Part shown: positions 55,743 to 64,000 of the stretch, one piece after another
How the letters are laid out: each line of letters starts with the position of its first letter
Numbering within the stretch: the first letter of the stretch is position 1
Source of the DNA: Trichobilharzia regenti
Lineage: Eukaryota; Platyhelminthes; Trematoda; Strigeidida; Schistosomatidae
NCBI GenBank assembly: GCA_944472135.2
Contig: OX235263.1
Location: 33,719,379-33,783,378 of the forward strand
Reading direction: 5' to 3'
Length of the DNA: 64,000 nt
Made by a program: the position numbers and the translations under genes
Notes under the pieces: model-generated
Database searches by the model: none
What the model was told of the DNA's origin: nothing
The model's input: the letters and a program-made list of their open reading frames with translations, nothing else

Positions 55743-57575
55743 AAGACCGGATATGCAGTATTTACTGATGTCAGTCTATTCCACAGGCTCTTATCAACTG
55801 CAGACTACCTGAGATTATTATTGTCGTCATAAATGAATGGAAATAATATGCTTGAATATTGGAAAGATAGCAGGGAGAATGCTACTTAAATTTGCCTAGA
55901 ATGCATTAGGGGTTGAACTGATAACTTGAGTGGTGTCTGATTCCGACACAGTACATTTTGGTTTTGTGATGTTATACACTATCTATCACGTTTTCATCAG
56001 TAGGCCTTAGTTTCACTCCATTAATGTAATATTTCCAGCTGATATACAAATGAACGTCATGTTACTGTCGGTTCAGAGCACGGTACATTTCAAAGTGAAA
56101 TTAGTTGAGTACGAAAGACTCAAAATGTATATTTTACATTTGGTCACAGTCATTTAACTCACTCTTATACTTAAAAAGTTCCTGTAAGAATAGATTTTGG
56201 GCAGTATGGAAGATAATCTTAGTCAATGTAACACAAATTGATACAGTACTGATTACTGAATGACTTACTTTATTGCTTATAATCATATCAATTTATCCAC
56301 ACGCCTACATTCTTTGCTATATATATTTTTCTCTATAATCTTGTTGTCCTTTCGCGATTTTCTTTATATTCCGTGTATGTTTTTTTATTCCTTCATCTTT
56401 CGAGTGGAACATAGGGCTTTGAAGTTTCGATGGCAGTTGTGTTTATGTTTACGGATGGGTTTGCACGGCTCATGCCCAGCCTTCTGCCTTTACCGTGGTT
56501 GTTATTAGCTTAGTGAGGTGAAGGAGTGCGTCTGTGATCGGGTATCTAACTCCGGGCAGCATGTGTGGTCACCAAGCATTCTACGGCTGTGCTGACGGTA
56601 CACATATTCGTATACATGTTGTATAATTTCGATCCCATGTGTTTAAGGTTATTCAATAAACAAAGATTCACTGTGATTGACCTCTCTTTCTTTACCTTAT
56701 TATATTACTATTACATTAATATAACATTAATGTTTTGTATTCAGTACTTTAAATTATGCTGAAATTCGGGCGGCATTTTAACCAACCAACCAACCAACAA
56801 CTCCCCCAGATATTAACTCTTTCAATTTAAAGACCCATTAAATCCAATTGAAAAAAAATAATAGTGTTTACCACATGTCATTTAATGACTGAGGGATCAA
56901 TTACATAGGTCAAACTGCCAGTGTGGTGGTGTGATACAGACGGCAATGTGTTCCAACGGAATATTATTCCAACATATCCCCATAGTTCAATTCGGCATTT
57001 CCAACAGAATACGGTATATCTATTTGAACATTCTGTTTGTTGCCAGAGTCAGAATAATATTCCAACAGTCCAACACCTCGTTAGCAGCAGAATACTATGT
57101 ATTTAAAAATTTTATTTCTTCTCATTTATTGTAGGCCAAAATTACACTCTCAATAACTGGCTACAGAATATAAAAGTGTATATGTATAAATAGCGGTTTT
57201 ATCACTTGAAAATAAAGCTTGGCTTCCGTGTCTTGCCTTCAGTTGTTACACTAGATCGCGATAAATAAGATTACCGTAAAATAGAAATTCAGTTAGGGAC
57301 AGACTGTTTAACCCATCTAAGATAACCAAACTAGGAAAACGTTTAGCCACTGACTGCAATGTATTCCACTCATTGTAATCGCACAACATGGTGGAACAAG
57401 GTAAACTTATCAATAAAATAATACAGTTAGATGGAGAAAAGGGTCAATCCCTCAAGTGTTTGTTCATAGAATCAACAATAAACACGTGGAATCGAAATGA
57501 CTGAATGCCTATACTGGATATACGGAAAATAACAGGGCGAAGAGAAAAGGCATATCAAGCAAATTATGAAGAAAT
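55743..57575 (+). repeat. Inverted repeat, left arm (at least 1.83 kb)
   Basis: Reverse complement of 62171-64000 with only scattered differences by eye (single-base indels near 56852 and 57295, and a few substitutions such as 56460-56475). The arm holds a SINE-C copy, an (AACC)n run near 56780 and no recognisable gene. Small open stretches at 56260-56508 and 56921-57134 are mirrored in the right arm and are not gene-like. Homology stops sharply at GAAAT, 57571-57575. Confidence 0.95.
56402..56603 (-). mobile_element. SINE-C copy 6 (in left arm)
   Basis: Minus strand: tRNA-like head with degenerate B-box (CCGGAGTTAGATACCC), GGGCATGAGCCGTGCAAACC, ATCGAAACTTCAAAGCCC, then TATGTTCCACTCGAAAGATG. 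The last two blocks correspond to the 5' and 3' ends of RTE-1 fused together. Confidence 0.8.
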
Positions 57576-57715
57576 ATGAACGTGCTGGTACGATTACGAG
57601 CAATGATTGTGCTCCAAATGTCAGTCGATTATCAACATTGTATCACCGTGTTATATCAAATAAACTTACCTAATATGGAATTATATTTTACTATAGAGCC
57701 AAAAGTCTACTCTTA

Positions 57716-58695
57716 CAGGACGAGAGTGAGTCAAGACTGTCTACTGTTACCAATGATCTTTTTCATTGCAGTAGATTGGATAATGCGACAGACAACGGAC
57801 AATGAGGAAACTGCCATAAAATGAACTCACACAAAAAGAGACTTGGAGGATCTGCATTTCACAGATGACATAAATATATCTGATTTCTCACAAATTGGAA
57901 GATATGCAAGTGAAAGCAACAAGTTGGCAGAAGAAGCATCAAAGATAGGACTTCAAATGAACATAGATAAAACAGAGGTGGTGAAGATTCCTAGCCAACA
58001 CCAACAGCAGCAACAACAACAGAGAACAATCAGCCAGCATAAATGGGAGGAACCTGAAAGAAACAGCCTCCTTCACCTACCTGGGAAGTATCGTTTCAAC
58101 TACAGGCGGAACTGACGAGGATACAAAGCAGAATCAGAAAAGCAAGACAAGCTTTCATTACTCTTAAATCGGTGTGGAAGTCAACAGCACTCAACATCAA
58201 AAATAAGATCCGATTTTCAACTCAATGTAAAATCAGTGCTTCTATACGGATCAGAGACTTGGCGAGTCATAAAGAGCATCTCAAACAAATTACACACCTT
58301 CATTAACAGCTGTCTTCGCTCAATACCACTCAAGATCAGATGGCCGGCCAGAAAAGATCAGCAACAGGGTGGGATCTCTGGCAATGAGCGAACCAACCCA
58401 GCAAGAACCGATTGTGAAACAAATATGCAGGGAGAAATGGAGATGGATTGACTGGCCATTCGCTGAGGAAACCATCAAGTGACATAACTAGACAAGCCAT
58501 GGCTCGAGTGGAACTCGAAAGGGAGGCGGCGAGTTTGTCGTCAGTGCAAGTGTGACTTGGAGGAGGTCATGTAGGGAGGAGATGAAAACGTGTGGGCAGA
58601 CTTGGAGCGGGGTGAAAACGTTGGCAGAAAACCGAACGCAATGGCGACGCACCGCTGAAGCCCTATGTTCTTCTAGGAATTAAGGGATATAATAA
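57716..58695 (+). mobile_element. RTE-3: 5'-truncated RTE copy in the inverted-repeat spacer
   Basis: The plus strand starts near ACGAGAGTGAGTCAAGACTG (RQGC region), continues through [21 protein letters not shown] (FADD read as FTDD), the Gln-rich run, [20 protein letters not shown], and the 3' end (AGCCCTATGTTCTTCTAGG) with an ATAATAATA tail at 58680-58699. Several frameshifts. It shares small insertions with RTE-2. Confidence 0.88.
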
Positions 58696-60869
58696 TAATA
58701 GCGTCAAAATTCTACTCCTAGAATAACTAACTGGCCAGTATCACACAGTTTACAGTTGTTTTGCTAATTGTAGTCTTTAACACAGGGTACCAATCAGCGA
58801 ATCGTATAGTCATCTACGTAGAGGTAGGTAAAAAGGCATTTATAAGATTGATGATATGCGAAAATTTATTCCAGTGTCTCCGTATGTGTAGGATGTCAGG
58901 GACTGGCAGTGTCTCTTCCATATTAGATAAGTTTATTTCAAATATCGTGCAGTGACGCAGTATTAATAACTGGATAGTTGTGGCTTTCTTTTGGACTGTT
59001 AACAACTAATATTAGGTGATTTCGTAACGTGTGTACTAAAGTTACTGAGAAGAATGATGTAGTATAAGAGTTTCTGGTAATTTTCCGTGCAAATTTAGCA
59101 GCTGAATAATCGTTACAGTAATAAAATCATGTCCTAGAAATCCAATTTCTTATCCTTCAAGATAGACAGAAAAAGATTCCTGAGGGTTTTTACTAAGGAT
59201 TTACTTCTGGATCTTAAGAATTGCATCTACTGATACATGAAGTTGACGTCGGAAGTTTGCTCATAATAGTTAGCATACAGAAGATGAAATCGAATTTGCT
59301 ATCCAGAATTAATCGTCATAAAGGCGGCTTTAACCCTACTGATGATGAAGTTGTGTGCTGAAACTCACTTCCAGGTATTGCTTCATTTGTTCTGCTCCAT
59401 TTTACTCAGCCTACTGTATTCATTTAGCCCTATTCGCTTAAGTATTTCTGGATTAGTTGCATTCTACTCTCAGAGGTTATTATTGGAAATTATCAATTCA
59501 GCTCTCAAGTAATTTTGTGGGCCATCATTAACAAGGAAATTTCTTCCGACTTGACCGATTGGGGTTTTCTTTAAATTCACACCACCTAGTTTGAAAGGAA
59601 CTTACTTACCACATTATTAGTAGTCACAGATTAGAGTTAGGCAAATTCAATAATCTTGAAACGTGGCGAGTTTGTAAGGGGTGTCATTTACTCTCCGATC
59701 TTCAGTCTGTCAGCCTCATCTTGGTGGCGATTCAATTCATCACAGGTCTGTTTTCCCTTCCCAATATGCAATGGATTGTGAGGGTTCAAATTTGGTAATA
59801 TAAGAGCTGTTAACGACTAAAATGGAAAAAGTGGGCATGCTTTCATCAAATATGAATAATTTCAAAGATAATCTGGAATTCCGTCTTATCTTGGGCAGCC
59901 GAATTTACTCAGATCAATTTCGTCTCTCTGACCTTAAAACGTGACTGAGTGTCCACAATTACTTAAAATCCATTGAATTAATGGTCAGGGATGAAACGGA
60001 TGCTATTGTTTCTTTGAATCATGTGATATGCAAGTTGTGAAGCCGCGTGAATAAACAAATATGTTAGGAACAGTGAACTGCGCTTGTACCGCCATCCACT
60101 TATCAATACTGTTTCACTGTGTGTCATTAACAAATAAGCGTGTGTGATTTAAAATAGCAGATCTTCTATCCAGTAGGTGACGAGCACTGTAGGCAGTTTC
60201 AGCCAGCATGCATTAACATCTAAAATTGTTAGGTGTGTAGGCGTGAAATCATTAGATATAAAAGCGCCTCAGATATAATCTACTACACATTTAAATGACT
60301 GTCTCCCTAGTATTCTGTGCATCTTAGTCAGCATTTAACCATTTTTTCTAATGGTTGAAGTTTCTCTATGCCAGTCTGTCTCATTTACTAAAAAGAATTT
60401 TCAAGGTCATCTCCCTATATTATCTATTCTTTAGTCGACTACATTGTTTTTAGCTGATAAAATCAACAATCAACATCAAACAAATGCGCCACTTGCTTTT
60501 TATCTTCATTGTGTTGTATAAACAATCAGTTCATGTTACTAACAAATCAGACTACCGCAAATTGCATAAAAATGAAACCATACAGAGGTGATAGGTTCAT
60601 TAACTCACTGGCATTTTATGTGCATATTAGATTTGAGAATTTTTTGGCCTTTGAGATAATCATCAAAATCATATGGCGCACAAACAATACTCTTATCAAA
60701 AATATGAGTAAATTATGTAGGTCACGAAATACTTCTGATTTATATTTCTACGAAATATTACGTGCAAATTCTAAATAATATCAGAAAAAAATTTCTGATT
60801 ATTTCATTGTCAATTTTTAGGGATGTGTGATGCTGAATGGAGTATATTTAAGTGATTCAGTTTAAAGGG
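58696..60869. other. No recognised gene
   Basis: AT-rich with a moderately GC-richer patch near 59660-59790 that I cannot assign. No coherent frame. Confidence 0.5.
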
Positions 60870-61298
60870 CCTTCAAAATGACTTTCATCGCAGCTAAGCT
60901 ATGCTGTTTATTCGTTGGCTGACAAAGACAGACTGCCATGTTTCGCGTCTTCCATGAGTATTTACAAGCTTAGCTGCTCATGTGGAGCTAGCTACATTCG
61001 GTGTGGGATCAGATAATTTAAGCATCGAATTTCTGAACACCTGACACCTTGACTTCGTAAAGGTCCGAATAAAGCTTTAGGCAGCTGAAGACTAGCTTAT
61101 CTCGTTGATAGTGAAAATCAAGTTGACTCTAACAAAGCTTCCAGAATTATTTGTTGTGTATCACTCAACCTCTCACATGGTCTACGAGTACGACTTTTAC
61201 AAATAGAAGTGGCGATCGGAATTCGTTTGAACAAACCAAATCTGTGTGCTCAAAATATATTCTTATGGTCCCTTTCTTTGCCATGCCCAACTACATAA
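60870..61298 (+). mobile_element. PLE-H: GIY-YIG endonuclease part, decayed
   Basis: Plus-strand translation: DRLPCFASSMSIYKLSCSCG, then ASYIRCGIR (YIGR read as YIRC), HRISEHLTP, LVDSENQVDSNKASRIICC and KPNLCAQN, ending PLSLPCPTT before TAA at 61296. The ending parallels PLE-E (QPLSLPWPNKT), so both belong to one subfamily. Three stops interrupt it. A hammerhead relic follows about 210 bp downstream. Confidence 0.82.
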
Positions 61299-62170
61299 TA
61301 TGTATCAAGTTTTAAAAACTATTTTCGCCCTCCTTTTTTGACTACTTTTTGACTTTTTTAATTTTTTCAATTCTAGCAAATTCTATTAACTTAATTGTAT
61401 TTTACCTAATTCTTCTGAGTCATCTAATTCTTCCTAGTTTTCACTGCTATTTTACAAATTTCTTGAATGTATAACAATGACCTCTAATGTAAAGAACTAT
61501 ATATCAGTGTACAGCCGATGATGACGAACTAATTGGAAAGGGATATATTTCTCTACTCAGTCGGTTGTTTTTTCTAAATGAAAATTTGAAAACTTGGTTA
61601 ATTGAGATGAGCTGACCAAGAAAAGGCAGAAGACTGATTATCCAAAACAGAGAATAAAGTGATAGAGATAATTCTTAAAAATATTCTGCGTAGTATGAAT
61701 CTTTAAAGTAATGTTGTCGTATTTCATGAAAAATCATTGAATAGGATGAACGAGCTTCATTAAAAATGTTCTCGCATTTGTGGTATCTTACATTCTAAAC
61801 GAGTAAAGCTAAAAACTGTTACTGGAGGCTGCACAAAGCCTGGTTGAGCCAGGTATGAGAGGCATTTTCGACGTTCGTCTCTTAAATGGTATGAGCTAAC
61901 ACATAATTCGTTATTTGGAGTATGTTAGTCTAAAGATAGGTACCACCAATTTATCTCATAGTACAAAAGCGAAAGAGACCTAGTCATCCCATAAATTTCT
62001 CGTTCAGAAGAATGATGAATGCTTTAATCAGTTGACCTCTAAAGGCTTGTATCCAGTATAACACGCCTACTGTAGCATTCTGCTTGAATTAGGAAATTGA
62101 AATGAAGTTCAGAACATACTCGGTAATACACTATTGAAAATCGAATGACATTGAAGTACAGTGCACTCAA
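61299..62170. other. PLE-H 3' flank with hammerhead relic, then unassigned DNA
   Basis: 61506-61560 contains AGCCGATGATGACGAACTAA then TTGGAAAGGG, homologous to the hammerhead block after PLE-E, with the core changed. No gene is seen in the remainder. Confidence 0.5.
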
Positions 62171-64000
62171 ATTTCTTCATAATTTGCTTGATATGCCTTT
62201 TCTCTTCGCCCTGTTATTTTCCGTATATCCAGTATAGGCATTCAGTCATTTCGATTCCACGTGTTTATTGTTGATTCTATGAACAAACACTTAAGGGATT
62301 GACCCTTTTCTCCATCTAACTGTATTATTTTATTGATAAGTTTACCTTGTTCCACCATGTTGTGCGATTACAATGAGTGGAATACATTGCAGTCAGTGGC
62401 TAAACGTTTTCCTAGTTTGGTTATCTTAGATGGGTTAAACAGTCTGTCCCATAACTGAATTTCTATTTTACGGTAATCTTATTTATCGCGATCTAGTGTA
62501 ACAACTGAAGGCAAGACACGGAAGCCAAGCTTTATTTTCAAGTGATAAAACCGCTATTTATACATATACACTTTTATATTCTGTAGCCAGTTATTGAGAG
62601 TGTAATTTTGGCCTACAATAAATGAGAAGAAATAAAATTTTTAAATACATAGTATTCTGCTGCTAACGAGGTGTTGGACTGTTGGAATATTATTCTGACT
62701 CTGGGAACAAACAGAATGTTCAAATAGATATACCGTATTCTGTTGGAAATGCCGAATTGAACTATGGGGATATGTTGGAATAATATTCCGTTGGAACACA
62801 TTGCCGTCTGTATCACACCACCACACTGGCAGTTTGACCTATGTAATTGATCCCTCAGTCATTAAATGACATGTGGTAAACACTATCATTTTTTTCAATT
62901 GGATTTAATGGGTCTTTAAATTGAAAGAGTTAATATCTGGGGGAGTTGGTTGGTTGGTTGGTTAAAATGCCGCCCGAATTTCAGCATAATTTAAAGTACT
63001 GAATACAAAACATTAATGTAATATTAATGTAATAGTAATATAATTAGGTAAAGAAAGAGAGGTCAATCACAGTGAATCTTTGTTTATTGAATAACCTTAA
63101 ACACATGGGATCGAAATTATACAACATGTATACGAATATGTGTACCGTCAGCACAGCCGTAGAATGCTTGGTGACCACACATGCTGCCCGGAGTTAGATA
63201 CCCGATCACAGACGCACTCCTTTACCTCACTAAGCTAATAACAACCACGGTAAAGGCAGAAGGCTGGGCATGAACCTTGCAACCCCATCCGTAAACATAA
63301 ACACAACTGCCATCGAAACTTCAAAGCCCTATGTTCCACTCGAAAGATGAAGGAATAAAAAAACATACACGGAATATAAAGAAAATCGCGAAAGGACAAC
63401 AGGATTATAGAGAAAAATATATATAGCAAAGAATGTAGGCGTGTGGATAAATTGATATGATTATAAGCAATAAAGTAAGTCATTCAGTAATCAGTACTGT
63501 ATCAATTTGTGTTACATTGACTAAGATTATCTTCCATACTGCCCAAAATCTATTCTTACAGGAAGTTTTTAAGTATAAGAGTGAGTTAAATGACTGTGAC
63601 CAAATGTAAAATATACATTTTGAGTCTTTCGTACTCAACTAATTTCACTTTGAAATGTACCGTGCTCTGAACCGACAGTAACATGACGTTCATTTGTATA
63701 TCAGCTGGAAATATTACATTAATGGAGTGAAACTAAGGCCTACTGATGAAAACGTGATAGATAGTGTATAACATCACAAAACCAAAATGTACTGTGTCGG
63801 AATCAGACACCACTCAAGTTATCAGTTCAACCCCTAATGCATTCTAGGCAAATTTAAGTAGCATTCTCCCTGCTATCTTTCCAATATTCAAGCATATTAT
63901 TTCCATTCATTTATGACGACAATAATAATCTCAGGTAGTCTGCAGTTGATAAGAGCCTGTGGAATAGACTGACATCAGTAAATACTGCATATCCGGTCTT
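62171..64000 (-). repeat. Inverted repeat, right arm (runs off window)
   Basis: Mirror of 55743-57575. The last bases of the window still match the left arm, so the arm is longer than 1830 bases. Differences from the left arm include AAACAG versus TGTTTG-type codon-level changes near 62707 and indels near 62450 and 62893. Contains SINE-C copy 7 at 63141-63343. Confidence 0.95.
63141..63343 (+). mobile_element. SINE-C copy 7 (in right arm)
   Basis: Mirror of copy 6. Here the RTE-5'-like block is slightly closer to RTE-1 (GAACCTTGCAACCCCATCCG), followed by GAAACTTCAAAGCCCTATG and TTCCACTCGAAAGATGAAGG. Confidence 0.82.

Noticed and set aside
56260..57134. Open stretches mirrored at 62613-63483
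   Set aside because: Their conservation between arms reflects duplication of the DNA, not coding constraint; they overlap a SINE and AT-rich sequence.
59336..59380. CTGATGATGAAG ... GCTGAAAC as a possible hammerhead
   Set aside because: The segment between the core and GAAA does not form stem II, and stem I strands are not complementary.

Overview
This window looks like non-coding, transposon-rich DNA from a schistosome-type blood fluke. The evidence is low GC, very sparse genes, a flatworm-style neuropeptide-receptor-like GPCR, Penelope-like elements (PLEs), RTE- and CR1-type LINEs, a Merlin transposon relic, and tRNA-derived SINEs, one family of which (Sm-alpha-like) carries a hammerhead ribozyme. 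Species is not assigned. No bacterial-type organisation is present.

Only one convincing host gene is visible: a single-exon, 402-residue rhodopsin-like GPCR on the minus strand at 22723-23931. Two short stretches (about 16318-16475 and 28840-28981) look weakly exon-like and would fit the window lying partly inside long introns, but they are not firm calls.

Layout. 1-1200: two head-to-head PLE fragments. 1.7-5 kb: SINEs and a third PLE. 5.8-7.1 kb: a 5'-truncated RTE. 9.2-12.3 kb: SINEs, two tandem PLE 3' parts and a well-formed hammerhead ribozyme in the PLE 3' flank. 14.7-19.2 kb: PLE, RTE and repeat fragments. 22.7-23.9 kb: the GPCR. 24.4-44.8 kb: a mosaic of at least four SINE/repeat families (A-C and E, plus repeat D), three decayed copies of a second LINE family, an RTE fragment and a PLE reverse transcriptase (RT). 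45.2-49.3 kb: a Merlin relic followed by a nearly intact RTE LINE with a 926-codon ORF. 50.3-55.3 kb: RTE and CR1-like remnants. 55.7-64.0 kb: a nearly identical inverted repeat (arms of at least 1.83 kb, 4.6 kb spacer) whose right arm runs off the window; the spacer holds another RTE and another PLE.

How the parts relate. Autonomous retroelements (RTE, CR1-like, PLE) supply reverse transcriptase and endonuclease. SINE family C appears to be a tRNA head joined to 5' and 3' pieces of the RTE, so it is probably mobilised by that RTE. Self-cleaving hammerhead motifs occur in two unrelated settings here: SINE-A and the PLE 3' flank. All assignments come from reading translations and repeats by eye; no database search was run.
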